From NCBI GenBank assembly GCA_014896355.1, contig JADBKO010000006.1:17405-81404 (forward strand): a stretch of 64,000 nt of DNA, given 5' to 3'. Position numbers and translations under genes: made by a program. This document shows positions 45,784-54,544 of this stretch, one piece after another (the first letter of the stretch is position 1; every line of letters begins with the position of its first letter). This DNA comes from Bacillota bacterium (GTDB lineage: Bacteria; Bacillota; UBA5301; Bu52). Below the pieces are notes generated by a model. It worked only from the letters and a program-made list of their open reading frames with translations, was not told the DNA's origin and did no database searches.

Positions 45784-46894
45784 TTACGCCACGCCTGCCG
45801 CCTTGCGCTGGCGCAGAAAAGCCTCGATGAACGGATCGAGTTCCCCGTCCATGACGGCCGTGACGTTGCCCGTCTCTTCCTCCGTGCGGTGGTCCTTCAC
45901 CATCTGGTAGGGCGCGAAAACATAGGAACGGATCTGGTTCCCCCAGGCGATCTCGCCCTGCTCGCCCTGCAGCTCGCTGAGTTTTTCCTTCTGCTCCTGG
46001 ATCTTCAGCTGCATCAGACGGGCCCGCAAGAGCTTCATGGCCGCCTCCCGGTTGGAGTGCTGCGACCGCTCCGTCTGGCAAGAGACCACGATCCCCGTGG
46101 GGATGTGCGTGATCCGGATGGCGGACTCCGTCTTGTTCACATACTGGCCACCGGCGCCGCTGGAACGATAGGTGTCAATCTTCAAATCCTCCGGCCGGAT
46201 CTCCACTTCGGCGTCGTCTTCCACCTCGGGCAACACATCCACCGAAGCGAACGACGTGTGGCGGCGCGCATTGGCATCAAAGGGCGAAATCCTGACCAGC
46301 CGGTGCACCCCCCGCTCGGCCTGCAGATATCCGTAGGCATACGGCCCCTTGATGAGCAGTGTGACGCTCTTGACCCCCGCTTCTTCGCCGGGGAGCAGAT
46401 CCATGGTTTCGACCTGGTAACCGCGGCGCTCCGCCCAGCGCATGTACATACGCATGAGCATCTGCGCCCAGTCCTGGGCCTCGGTGCCCCCGGCGCCGGG
46501 GTGGATGGAGAGGATCGCGTTGCGCGCATCGTATTCCCCCGAGAGCATCATGGACAGCTCAAAGCGGTCGAGATCCGCGCGCAGGCTGGACAATCCCGCC
46601 TGGATCTCCTGGCTGACGCCTTGGTCCTCCTCTTCCAGGGCCAAGTTGTACAGAACCTCCAGGTCCTCGGCCTGGGCGGCCAGCCTCTGGTACGTTTCCA
46701 CCGGGTCTTTGAGGAGGGCAATCTGCTTGACGACCCGCTCCGCCTCCTCCCGGTCGTCCCAGAAGCCGGGCTGGGCCATCTTCGCCTCCAGCGCTGCGAT
46801 CTGCTCCTTCCGGTGCTCCAGGTCAAAGATACTCCCTCATCTTCGACAATCTGGCCGTAACGTCTCGCAGTGGCTCTCTGAGCTCCTCCAACAT
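45784..46894 (-). CDS. prfB: peptide chain release factor 2, programmed +1 frameshift
   Basis: RF2 terminates translation at UGA and UAA codons. A 23-codon first frame starts with ATG at 46894 and ends at an in-frame TGA (46823-46825); shifting +1 at CTT-TGA-C continues into the main frame (DLEHRKEQIAALEAKMAQ and on) to 45784, giving 369 residues. The stop-recognition motif is in RISPFDANARRHTSFASV, and the catalytic GGQ is in SSGAGGQYVNKTESAIRITH. Location after secA is the usual Bacillota order. Confidence 0.96.
46822..46837 (-). promoter_or_regulatory. prfB programmed frameshift signal
   Basis: The minus strand reads AGGGAGTATCTTTGAC: an internal Shine-Dalgarno-like AGGGAG just ahead of the slippery CTT and the UGA-C stop. 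This is the conserved autoregulatory element, in which low RF2 favours the shift. Confidence 0.95.
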
Positions 46895-46966
46895 CGTTGC
46901 CACCAGTCTACCCCACCTTTCATCGCCGGTATGATACCGTGCCAGCAGGACACCGTCCCATCGGGC

Positions 46967-48970
46967 TCATCGCCCGCAACAGTATTTGTATTTCTTGCCA
47001 CTGCCACAAGGGCAGGGATCGTTGCGCCCCACCTTCTTGACACGCCGTTGCCGCGGCGCCCCCGCGGATACAGCAGCGCCGCCCTCGCGGTTGGTCCGCA
47101 GATCCCGCACCCGCGCCTGCTGCCGCTGGACCTGATCCTGGGCCTGGGAAAACTGGACCCGGAACAGATACTTGACCACATCCTCCTGGATCTGCCCCAC
47201 CATGGCCTCGAACATGTTGAAGGCTTCCAGCCGGTACTCCACCAACGGGTCCCGCTGGCCATAAGCCCGCAGCCCAATGCCTTCCCGCAGCTCGTCCATG
47301 GCCTTCAGGTGGTCCATCCACTTCATATCGATCATGCGCAGCAACAGGAAGCGCTCGATGGGGCCGGCCTGATCGCCCAGCTGCTGCCGCCGGGCCTCGT
47401 ACAGCTTGCGGCCCACCTCGGTGACCTTTTCCACCAGCTCGTCGTGGTTGGCAGCCTGCAGGTCTTCGGGATGGACCAAAACACCGCCCAGCACTCCATT
47501 GATGTATTCGGCCAGGCCTTTCAGGTCCCAGTCCTCCGGATAGGCCTCCTTGCTGGCAAAGGAATGGATGCCCTGCTTGAGCACCTCCACCACCATGTCG
47601 CGCACGGTGTTGGGATCGTGCTCTCCCCGCAAGACTTTGCGGCGCTGCGCGTAGATGACCTCGCGCTGCTGGTTCATGACATCGTCATACTCCAGCACCT
47701 GCTTGCGGATGTCGAAGTTGTGGGCCTCCACCTTCTTCTGCGCATTTTCGATGGCCCGGGCCACCTGGGTGTTCTGAATGGGCATATCCTCTTCCCAGCC
47801 CAGGCGGTCCATGAAGCCGCGGATGCGGTCAGAGCCGAAGAGGCGCATCAGATCGTCTTCCAGCGAGATGAAGAACTGCGACGTGCCGGGGTCGCCCTGG
47901 CGCCCGCTGCGGCCGCGCAGCTGGTTGTCGATGCGCCGGCTCTCGTGCCGCTCCGTGCCGATGATGTACAGGCCGCCCCGCTTCACCACTTCAGCGTGTT
48001 CGGCGTCGGTCTGGACCTTGAACTGCGCCACATACTGCTGGAAACGCTTCTGCAGCTCGGCAATTTGCGGATCGCGGGACGGCAGTTTCTCGCTGGCTGC
48101 CGCCACCAGCTCGGGCTCCACACCCTCCTGGCGCAGCTTCTGGCGCGCCATGAACTCCGGGTTGCCCCCCAGCATGATGTCGGTCCCGCGGCCGGCCATG
48201 TTGGTGGCAATGGTCACAGCGCCCAGCCGCCCAGCCTGGGCCACGATCTCCGCCTCACGCTCATGGTACTTCGCGTTCAACACCTGGTGCGGCACGCCGC
48301 GCCGCTTCAGCATCTCCGACAGCCGCTCGGACTTTTCCACGCTGACGGTGCCCACCAGCACCGGCTGCCCCTTGGCGTGCAGCTCCACGATGCGGTCCAC
48401 CACGGCCTTGTACTTGGCCTGTTCGGTCTTGAACACCATATCCGGCAAATCCCGCCGGATCATCGGCATGTTGGTGGGGATCACCACCACTTCCAAGCCG
48501 TAGATCTTGATGAATTCCGGCTCCTCGGTGGCGGCGGTACCCGTCATGCCTGCCAGCTTCTTATACATCCGGAAGTAATTCTGGAACGTGATGGTGGCCA
48601 GAGTCTGGCTCTCATGCTCGATCTTCACCCGCTCTTTGGCCTCGATGGCCTGGTGCAGCCCGTCGCTGTAGCGGCGCCCGAACATCAGGCGCCCCGTGGG
48701 CGTCGACGATGATGACCTGGCCGTCCTTGACCACATCGTCTGCAGTCCGCTTCGAACCCAGACGTGCGCCCGCAGCGCCTGCCTAGGTGGTGGTGGAGGC
48801 TCAGTGCCGATACGTACAGGTTGTCGACGTTGAAACATCTTCTCGACCTTGGCCACGCCGGCCTCGGTCAGCGCGACAGTCAGGCATATTCGTCGACAGT
48901 GTAGTCTCACGCCGCCGAAGCGGCACGAGCACGCCATCGTGTAGTAGTGCTCCGTCGACTCTATCGCCAT
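46967..48970 (-). CDS. secA: SecA, C-terminal part (separated by frameshifts)
   Basis: The larger part of the preprotein-translocase ATPase. From about 48710 leftward the frame matches SecA without breaks: [32 protein letters not shown], the second nucleotide-binding fold ([33 protein letters not shown]), the helical scaffold and wing regions, and the C-terminal zinc motif [18 protein letters not shown] that binds SecB or ribosomes. The first 90 or so residues of this open frame (before GRLMFG) are not a true SecA reading but out-of-frame translation of the damaged segment. In an intact gene this would join the N-terminal part at 48961-49641. Confidence 0.9.
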   Translation of the reverse strand: MAIESTEHYYTMACSCRFGGVRLHCRRICLTVALTEAGVAKVEKMFQRRQPVRIGTEPPPPPRQALRAHVWVRSGLQTMWSRTARSSSSTPTGRLMFGRRYSDGLHQAIEAKERVKIEHESQTLATITFQNYFRMYKKLAGMTGTAATEEPEFIKIYGLEVVVIPTNMPMIRRDLPDMVFKTEQAKYKAVVDRIVELHAKGQPVLVGTVSVEKSERLSEMLKRRGVPHQVLNAKYHEREAEIVAQAGRLGAVTIATNMAGRGTDIMLGGNPEFMARQKLRQEGVEPELVAAASEKLPSRDPQIAELQKRFQQYVAQFKVQTDAEHAEVVKRGGLYIIGTERHESRRIDNQLRGRSGRQGDPGTSQFFISLEDDLMRLFGSDRIRGFMDRLGWEEDMPIQNTQVARAIENAQKKVEAHNFDIRKQVLEYDDVMNQQREVIYAQRRKVLRGEHDPNTVRDMVVEVLKQGIHSFASKEAYPEDWDLKGLAEYINGVLGGVLVHPEDLQAANHDELVEKVTEVGRKLYEARRQQLGDQAGPIERFLLLRMIDMKWMDHLKAMDELREGIGLRAYGQRDPLVEYRLEAFNMFEAMVGQIQEDVVKYLFRVQFSQAQDQVQRQQARVRDLRTNREGGAAVSAGAPRQRRVKKVGRNDPCPCGSGKKYKYCCGR

Positions 48971-49040
48971 GCCCGAGATGATGAGAGAGGGGTGCGGGCC
49001 TCATCGATAGGATCTTGTCCACCGTCGACATTGGCGTAGT
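48670..49040 (-). other. scrambled segment inside secA (many small indels)
   Basis: Fragments of the expected SecA sequence appear here in shifting frames: IDEARTPL, then [29 protein letters not shown], and nucleotides coding [10 protein letters not shown]. They are separated by single-base gains, losses and substitutions. The DEVD Walker B (expected VDEVDS) is reduced to VDGGQDP. Sequence on both sides is clean. secA is essential and no second copy is visible in the window, so a local consensus error is the likeliest cause. Confidence 0.75.
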
Positions 49041-49641
49041 AGAGCTCCCGCTGCACCATCTGCGAGACGTCCCCAATGTTGTCCCGCAGATAGTCGAAGC
49101 CGAATTCATTGTTGGTGCCGTAGGTGATATCCGCCGCATAGGCAGCCCGGCGCTGGGCGTAATCCATGTCATGCAGGATCACTCCCACCTTCAGGCCCAG
49201 AAAGCGGTAGATTTGCCCCATCCACTCGCTGTCCCGTTTGGCCAGATAATCGTTGACGGTGACCACGTGCACCCCGTGGCCGGCCAAAGCGTTCAGGTAA
49301 GCCGGCGCCGTGGCAGCCAGGGTTTTGCCCTCGCCGGTTTTCATCTCGGCAATCTTGCCCTCGTGCAGAACGATGCCCCCGATGAGCTGCACGTCGAAAT
49401 GCCGCTGCCCCAAGGTGCGAACAGCCGCCTCACGCACCACCGCAAAGGCTTCGGGCAGCAGATCATCCAGGGTTTCGCCGGCCTCCAGGCGGCGCCGGAA
49501 TTCCGGGGTTTTGGCCGCCAGTTCAGCGTCGGAAAGGGCCTGCATCTGCGGCTCCAGGGCGTTGATCTGCGCCACGATGTCGCTGCAGCGCTTGATCTCC
49601 CGCTCGTTGCTATCAAAAACCTTTTTGATAAAGTCCAGCAT
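48961..49641 (-). CDS. secA: SecA, N-terminal part (separated by frameshifts)
   Basis: N-terminal part of SecA from the ATG at 49641 ([18 protein letters not shown]), with AGAGGTG ahead. It contains the Q-motif region [20 protein letters not shown], Walker [26 protein letters not shown], and the switch region [15 protein letters not shown]. It then degrades at [18 protein letters not shown], where the frame is lost. The longer open frame to 49770 upstream is not conserved. A terminator about 60 bases upstream separates it from the preceding gene, so secA should have its own promoter, although I could not identify clear boxes. Confidence 0.9.
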   Translation of the reverse strand: MLDFIKKVFDSNEREIKRCSDIVAQINALEPQMQALSDAELAAKTPEFRRRLEAGETLDDLLPEAFAVVREAAVRTLGQRHFDVQLIGGIVLHEGKIAEMKTGEGKTLAATAPAYLNALAGHGVHVVTVNDYLAKRDSEWMGQIYRFLGLKVGVILHDMDYAQRRAAYAADITYGTNNEFGFDYLRDNIGDVSQMVQRELYYANVDGGQDPIDEARTPLSSSRAWR

Positions 49642-49701
49642 CGTCACACACCTCTGCCCGAAGTGTCCATACCCCGCCGTAACCGCAAAAGCCCAAACTG
49701 C

Positions 49702-49749
49702 AAAAAAGGCTCCGCCTGTGGCTGATCCTGCTGCCGACCGGCCGAGCCT
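49702..49749 (-). terminator. rho-independent terminator upstream of secA
   Basis: Arms AGGCTC and GAGCCT (with inner GCC/GGC pairing) are followed on the minus strand by six T residues at 49702-49707. It ends the transcript of the nucleotidyltransferase-like gene. Confidence 0.6.
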
Positions 49750-49788
49750 CCACCTTTGGTTCCAACTCACGGGTTCGGGTTCGTGCTC

Positions 49789-49818
49789 ATGGGCCTGGGT
49801 TCACGAGTGCAGGCCCAT
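49789..49818 (-). other. stem-loop after the nucleotidyltransferase-like gene
   Basis: Perfect arms ATGGGCCTG and CAGGCCCAT around a 12-base loop, about 30 bases past the stop. The flanks carry two copies of GCCCATCACAC and near-repeats of GGGTTCG, a locally repetitive stretch with no gene. Confidence 0.45.
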
Positions 49819-49844
49819 CACACAAAGCCCATCACACGAGGCTA

Positions 49845-50999
49845 TTATACCACGAATTCTCCGCCCTCTGCCACTGCCGCCAGAACCGGCAACCCCCCGG
49901 CCACCAGGGAGTGTCCCCCCAGGAGCACCGGCAAGGGCGCTTCGGTGGCAGCCCGGGTAAAGTCCCGCAACCAAGGGGTGCGAATTTCCTGCCAGAGGCC
50001 CAGATCCGACAGAAACCGCTCTTCGGTAGGAAGAACCAGCCGCCGGTGGGCGAAAAGGACCCGGGTGTCCACCGCCAACACCTGGGAGGCTTGGCCGAAA
50101 CGGCGGAAAAAAGCAGAAGGGCCAATTTCATCCATCAAATAGCCCAGAAAGCTCACGGCCTGACCGCTTGCATCGCGCCCCAAGGCCTTCATGCCGCGCT
50201 CCTCGCTGAACACCCGCAGGCGGCAACGGGTATGCCGGTCCAGAAACCCCCAGGTCTTGGAGCCGACTCGCCCCCAGATGCTGACCTCCGCCCATTCATC
50301 CTGAAACGCCGCCATGAGTTGCCGGTAGCGTGCCAGCGGCAGCTCGCTCCATCGCGCCAGAGCAGCCCGGGTGCAGGGGCCGGTCTGCGGCGCCAGGGCC
50401 AGCACCGCCAGCTCCGCCGGGGTGTCGATGTCCAGGTGAAGGGCCAGGCTGTCGGGTGCCGGGGCCACCGGCAGGCCCGCCTGTTGGTGCAGGCGCCAGG
50501 CGAGAATATTGTCTTCGGCGGGCAGGTCAATGCTCTCCAAAGCCGCCAAAGCCGGCGCAAAACCCACGATGTCGGCGGAATATAGGTTATTGGCCACCAG
50601 CCGGCCCGGTGCAGCCCCCTCCGGGACGGCGCCAGCGGCAGCCAGGCGGGCCAGTAACGCCGGGCTGGCCAACGGAGCCGCGCCACCCCCCATATACAGC
50701 ACGCGTTCGAGGCCCAGGGATGCCACCACGTCCTTCAGGCAACGGCCGAAATGGAACGGGGTTGCGCCCGTTCGCCACACGACGAGGCCAGGCGCCTCCG
50801 CCTGTAGCGCCTGGCCCCACTCCGCATCGTCGGTTACCAGCACCACCGGATCGAAACACTGCGCCTGGCCGGCCCTCGCCAGCAAATCCTGCACTGCTGC
50901 CCGGCGCACCTGCTGCAGGCGCTTCTCCCAATACCCTGCCGCCCTGCCGCCCTCGAAGACCACCAGGGCTGGATCAGCGCTCCGGCTCCAGCAGCCCAT
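49845..50999 (-). CDS. nucleotidyltransferase-like (MobA/CofC-type GT-A fold) protein
   Basis: A 384-residue protein I cannot assign to a named enzyme. The first 230 residues read as a GT-A nucleotidyltransferase-like fold: VVLVTDDAEW, WRTGATPFHFGRCLKDV, VLYMGGGAAPLASPALL, NLYSADIVGF, then LALHLDIDTPAELAVL, which recalls the closing motif of MobA/CofC-type proteins. The rest is helical (SIWGRVGSKTWGFLDRH, SFLGYLMDEIGPSAFFRR, LGGHSLVAGGLPVLA) and may be a family-specific domain. The ATG at 50999 overlaps the end of hpf by 26 bases, with a weak binding site. Placement between hpf and secA is unusual, since these are normally adjacent. Confidence 0.6.
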   Translation of the reverse strand: MGCWSRSADPALVVFEGGRAAGYWEKRLQQVRRAAVQDLLARAGQAQCFDPVVLVTDDAEWGQALQAEAPGLVVWRTGATPFHFGRCLKDVVASLGLERVLYMGGGAAPLASPALLARLAAAGAVPEGAAPGRLVANNLYSADIVGFAPALAALESIDLPAEDNILAWRLHQQAGLPVAPAPDSLALHLDIDTPAELAVLALAPQTGPCTRAALARWSELPLARYRQLMAAFQDEWAEVSIWGRVGSKTWGFLDRHTRCRLRVFSEERGMKALGRDASGQAVSFLGYLMDEIGPSAFFRRFGQASQVLAVDTRVLFAHRRLVLPTEERFLSDLGLWQEIRTPWLRDFTRAATEAPLPVLLGGHSLVAGGLPVLAAVAEGGEFVV

Positions 51000-51552
51000 A
51001 GTTTCCGTCCCGGCGCCTGTATACCACGTTGATCTCTTCTGTTTCTGCGTTGGCAAAAACGTAGAAGTCATGCCCCAGCAGCTCCATCTGCATGGTGGCT
51101 TCTTCCAAAGACATGGGTTTGATGGGGATGTGCTTGTAGCGCACCACTTTGCCGCCGGCGAAGCCGTTGTCGTCCTCTGCGCCTGCCCCCCCGGCGGGTT
51201 CCGGCAGGAACGCCGCTTCCCCGCTTTGGCCGATTTTCGCCGCCTCTTGCCGGAGCCTGCGCAGGATCCGGGTCTTGTACTTGCCGATCTGGCGCTCCAC
51301 CTTCTCCACCGCATCGTCCACCGACGCATACATGTCGCCGGTGGTGGACTCGCCCCGCACCAGCAGGCCTCCCACCTGCATGGTGATCTCCACCACGTGC
51401 CGCTCCCGTTCTGTGCTCATGGTGACGTTGGCGATGGTGGGAACCCGGTCGAAGAAACGAAGCAGCTTCCCGACTTTCTTCTCCGCGTATTGCCGCAGCG
51501 CCGGCGTGACCTCCAGATTTTTCCCTTTGACGATGATCTGCACATCCGCCAT
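50974..51552 (-). CDS. hpf: long-form ribosome hibernation promoting factor
   Basis: Binds the decoding region of 30S and, in the long form, dimerises ribosomes into inactive 100S particles. The N-terminal S30AE domain (VQIIVKGKNLEVTPALRQYAEKKV is the family start) is joined by an Ala/Gly linker to the C-terminal dimerisation domain (VVRYKHIPIKPMSLEEA, MELLGHDFYVFANAETEEIN, VVYRRRDGNYGLLEPE). The start is MADVQ at 51552, nine bases after GGGGAG; the ATG two codons earlier (51558) is too close to that site. Confidence 0.94.
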   Translation of the reverse strand: MADVQIIVKGKNLEVTPALRQYAEKKVGKLLRFFDRVPTIANVTMSTERERHVVEITMQVGGLLVRGESTTGDMYASVDDAVEKVERQIGKYKTRILRRLRQEAAKIGQSGEAAFLPEPAGGAGAEDDNGFAGGKVVRYKHIPIKPMSLEEATMQMELLGHDFYVFANAETEEINVVYRRRDGNYGLLEPER

Positions 51553-51700
51553 TTCCATCCGCTCCCCATGACCGGCTGATGACCCTGTGGGCTGATGACC
51601 CTGTATTGGATAACTCTTCTTCCCGTCAATATAGTTCCCCGGGTTTCGCTACGATTCCTTCCCGCCGGGGAGGCGGAGGACCGGATAAGCATTTTGCTCA

Positions 51701-51727
51701 CCCCGGAGGCCTTCCGGCCGGCCGGGG
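51701..51727 (-). other. GC-rich stem-loop after the ABC ATPase gene
   Basis: CCCCGG (51701-51706) pairs with CCGGGG (51722-51727), with inner GGCC/GGCC pairing. It lies about 25 bases past the ATPase stop. No U-tract. Confidence 0.3.
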
Positions 51728-51751
51728 GCAAACCGGAGGAGCCGGCAGGGG

Positions 51752-52516
51752 CTACAATGAGAGGACCTTGCTGAGAAAAGCCCGGGTGCGCTCCTGCTGG
51801 GGCGCCCCGAACAGCCGGGCGGGGGTGTTCTCCTCCACGATCTGCCCATCGTCCATGAACAGAACGCGGTCTCCCACTTCACGGGCGAAGCCCATCTCGT
51901 GCGTGACCACCACCATGGTCATGCCCTCCTGGGCCAAGGCGCGCATGACATCCAGCACCTCGCCGATCATCTCCGGGTCCAGCGCGGATGTGGGCTCGTC
52001 AAACAGCATGACCTTGGGCCGCATGGCCAGAGCCCGGGCGATGGCGACCCGCTGCTGTTGCCCGCCAGACAGCTCATCCGGGTAACTGGCGGCCTTGTCC
52101 CGCAAACCCACGCGTTCCAACAGGGCCAGAGCCCTTTCCTGCGCCTCTTCTTTCGGAAGCCCCAGGACCTTCTCCGGAGCCAACGTGATATTCCGTATCA
52201 CGGTCAAGTGGGGGAAAAGGTTAAACCTCTGAAAGACCATTCCCATCTCCGCCCGCAGGCGGTTGAGATGCGCAGGATGATCATTGACCCGCTGGCCCGC
52301 AAACCAAACCTCGCCGGAACTGGGCTGCTCCAGCAGGTTCAGGCAGCGCAGAAACGTGCTTTTGCCGGAGCCGCTGGGCCCGATGATCACCACCACTTCC
52401 CCTTGCTGCACATGGTTCGTGATCCCCCGCAACACCTCCAGAGATCCGAAGCTTTTGTGCAAATTGCGAACCACCAGAATGGGCTCCGGCGCCGCACCCG
52501 GAGCTTCGACCCCCAT
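51752..52516 (-). CDS. polar amino-acid ABC transporter ATP-binding protein
   Basis: A 254-residue ATPase of the GlnQ/ArtP group: [19 protein letters not shown], Walker [12 protein letters not shown]-loop [14 protein letters not shown], signature [17 protein letters not shown], Walker [15 protein letters not shown], and the switch [12 protein letters not shown]. The ATG at 52516 follows GAGGGGAG; a GTG directly before it is an alternative. It is the last gene of the SBP-permease-ATPase operon and powers uptake of a polar amino acid. Confidence 0.94.
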   Translation of the reverse strand: MGVEAPGAAPEPILVVRNLHKSFGSLEVLRGITNHVQQGEVVVIIGPSGSGKSTFLRCLNLLEQPSSGEVWFAGQRVNDHPAHLNRLRAEMGMVFQRFNLFPHLTVIRNITLAPEKVLGLPKEEAQERALALLERVGLRDKAASYPDELSGGQQQRVAIARALAMRPKVMLFDEPTSALDPEMIGEVLDVMRALAQEGMTMVVVTHEMGFAREVGDRVLFMDDGQIVEENTPARLFGAPQQERTRAFLSKVLSL

Positions 52517-52554
52517 CACGCCGTCACTCCCCTCGCAGATTCCCTTCCCGCTCC

Positions 52555-53220
52555 CTAAAGCCGCTGCTGGACCTTCAAACGCCGCTCGCTCCATGCCACC
52601 AGCCGCGAGATGGCCAGCGTCATCACCAGATAGATCAGCGCCACCGTGATCAGAATCTCGAAGGGCCGCAATGTGCGCCCGATAATAAGCTGCCCCTTGC
52701 GCAGCAGCTCCTCCAGGGAGATGGCCGAGACCAGCGACGAATCCTTGAGCATGGCGATGAACTCATTCCCCAGCGGCGGGATGATCCTCTTGAACGCCTG
52801 CGGCAAAATGATGAAGCGCATGGCGCCGCCGTAGGACAGTCCCAGAGAACGGGCGGCTTCCATCTGCCCACGGTCGACGGACTGGATTCCCGCCCGCACA
52901 ATCTCCGCCACATATGCCCCGGAGTTGATGCTCAAGGCGGCCACGCCGGCCAGGTAGGGATCGATGGGCCTGCCGATGATCTGCGGCAGACCCATGTATA
53001 CCAGAAAGATCTGTACCAAAAGCGGCGTCCCGCGGATGAAGTCCACATAGACCGAAGCCACACCCCGCCACAAGGGGCTGTGGGCGATACGGCCCAGGCC
53101 CGCGAAGGTCCCGATGATAAAGCCCATGCCCACGGCCAAGGTGGTCAGCTTCACGGTCATCCAAGCGCCGCTCAGCAGAACGGGCAGGCTCTGCCAAATC
53201 AAAGGCCATGAAAAGTCCAT
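52555..53220 (-). CDS. polar amino-acid ABC transporter permease
   Basis: A 221-residue inner-membrane permease of the HisMQ type: transmembrane segments near [30 protein letters not shown] and [15 protein letters not shown], with the cytoplasmic EAA loop [20 protein letters not shown] that docks the ATPase. The ATG at 53220 follows AAGAGG by eight bases. Only one permease gene is present, so it probably works as a homodimer. Confidence 0.93.
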   Translation of the reverse strand: MDFSWPLIWQSLPVLLSGAWMTVKLTTLAVGMGFIIGTFAGLGRIAHSPLWRGVASVYVDFIRGTPLLVQIFLVYMGLPQIIGRPIDPYLAGVAALSINSGAYVAEIVRAGIQSVDRGQMEAARSLGLSYGGAMRFIILPQAFKRIIPPLGNEFIAMLKDSSLVSAISLEELLRKGQLIIGRTLRPFEILITVALIYLVMTLAISRLVAWSERRLKVQQRL

Positions 53221-53262
53221 GATCCAACCTCTTAAGCCTTGAAGTGAAGCTCCGAAGCGAAG

Positions 53263-53300
53263 GGCCCCGGACCCCGCTGCAAAGGCGCAGAGCCCGGGGC
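53263..53300 (-). other. stem-loop between binding-protein and permease genes
   Basis: GCCCCGG and CCGGGGC arms with an inner CGC/GCG pair lie 32 bases after the binding-protein stop. Such hairpins often keep binding-protein mRNA more abundant than that of the downstream permease. Confidence 0.5.
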
Positions 53301-53332
53301 GATCCATGCCTGCGCCACCGGCTGCCAGCGGG

Positions 53333-54151
53333 TTACTTCTTGCCCTGGCCGAACCACTTCTGGAAGATCTGCTGATACTCGCCGTTCTTGCGGATCAGTT
53401 CCAGGCCTTTGTTGATCTGAGCCAGCAGCGCCTTGTCGTTCTTCCGCACCACGATGCCATACTGCTCGTGCGTGAACGGAGGACCGGCCATCATCAGATT
53501 GGCCCCCGGGTGCTGCTTCATGAACTCCTCCGCCACGGGCGAATCGATGACCGCCGCCTGCGAGCCGCCATTCATGACGTCCTGCAAGGCCTCCGGCGTT
53601 GTGTTGAAGGTCTTGATCTGCTTGATTCCCTGGATGCCTTCGGCGGCATACTGCCCGGTGGTGTTGATCTGAACCGCCACCACCTTGCCTGCCAGGTCCT
53701 GCGGTTTCTTGATGGTGCGCTCATCTTTGCGCACCACGATCACCTGGCCGGTCTCCGCCGTGTAATAGGGCGTGGAAAAGCTCATGGTCTTGGCCCGCTC
53801 CGGCGTGATGGTCACGGCGGAGATCACGCAATCGTAATTGCCGTTCACCAGGCCGGCAAAAAGGCCGTCCCAGCCGACGTTGATGATCTGGACCTCCCAG
53901 CCCAAGGCTTTGCCCACAGCCCGGATGATGTCCACGTCAAAGCCGGTGTACTCGTTCTTGTCGTTCAAAAACTCAAACGGAGCATACGTGAGATCGGAGC
54001 CCACCTTGAGGACCCGCTTTTCCGCCGCCAAAACACCGGCGGACGCCGCCAGCAGCAACGCCACCACCAAAACCCCCGCCAGCCCGGCGCGAATCCTCGC
54101 TGTCCAGATCCGGTTCCTCCCCTGCTGCCTGCGGATGTACATCCTACTCAT
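53333..54151 (-). CDS. polar amino-acid ABC transporter substrate-binding protein
   Basis: A 272-residue periplasmic-binding-protein family 3 member. The signal peptide (GLAGVLVVALLLAASAGVLA) has no lipobox Cys, so the mature protein should be soluble; that suits a true periplasm rather than a single-membrane cell. The domain shows VGSDLTYAPFEFLNDKNE, YTGFDVDIIRAVGKALGW, YDCVISAVTITPERAKTMSF and the C-terminal YQQIFQKWFG. The substrate is not readable from sequence; the neighbouring lysine operon makes lysine or ornithine plausible. The start at 54151 follows GGAGG by nine bases; ATG 54142 is an alternative. Confidence 0.92.
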   Translation of the reverse strand: MSRMYIRRQQGRNRIWTARIRAGLAGVLVVALLLAASAGVLAAEKRVLKVGSDLTYAPFEFLNDKNEYTGFDVDIIRAVGKALGWEVQIINVGWDGLFAGLVNGNYDCVISAVTITPERAKTMSFSTPYYTAETGQVIVVRKDERTIKKPQDLAGKVVAVQINTTGQYAAEGIQGIKQIKTFNTTPEALQDVMNGGSQAAVIDSPVAEEFMKQHPGANLMMAGPPFTHEQYGIVVRKNDKALLAQINKGLELIRKNGEYQQIFQKWFGQGKK

Positions 54152-54187
54152 CCTCCTCGTCCTCCACCTCGGACCTCGGAAATCCGA

Positions 54188-54222
54188 AACCGTGTTGCGT
54201 GTGGAATCTGTAACCGTGTTGC
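54188..54222. repeat. direct repeat AACCGTGTTGC in the transporter leader
   Basis: Identical 11-base copies at 54188-54198 and 54212-54222, 24 bases apart, just downstream of the predicted transcription start. This is the usual place for a repressor operator. Confidence 0.5.
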
Positions 54223-54226
54223 CCTG

Positions 54227-54255
54227 ATTATACAGCGTGACGAATACCATGACAA
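54227..54255 (-). promoter_or_regulatory. sigma-A promoter of the amino-acid transporter operon
   Basis: TTGTCA (54250-54255), a 17-base spacer and TATAAT (54227-54232) on the minus strand: 11 of 12 consensus bases at ideal spacing. The start point should be near 54220, giving a leader of about 70 bases. Confidence 0.85.
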
Positions 54256-54544
54256 TTCCCGCCGGGCCAGAGATATCATGGAAACTGTCCGCCAGCCGGC
54301 GACATCCCACAATGACGGGACTTTCGGGGCGGCCACGCGATGTCGCCGCACCGCCGGGTCACCCTCCCGCGCCCGTCCCGTATTCGGGCAATGACTAATT
54401 ATGCCGATGTCGAATTTGTCAGTAATATCCGACCCGCCCTTGCGGGCCGAACGCTCCACCCGGCTGCAGAATAAGATGAAGCCAGGATGGACCAGCTCGG
54501 AACAGCAGCGGGATCACCGAGCTCCCGGAGGATGCCCACCTGCC

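Noticed and set aside
44631..46081. Minus-strand frames between prfB and the S8 start
   Set aside because: They are out-of-frame readings of prfB, the terminator and the S8 5' end. The prfB terminator lies inside one of them.
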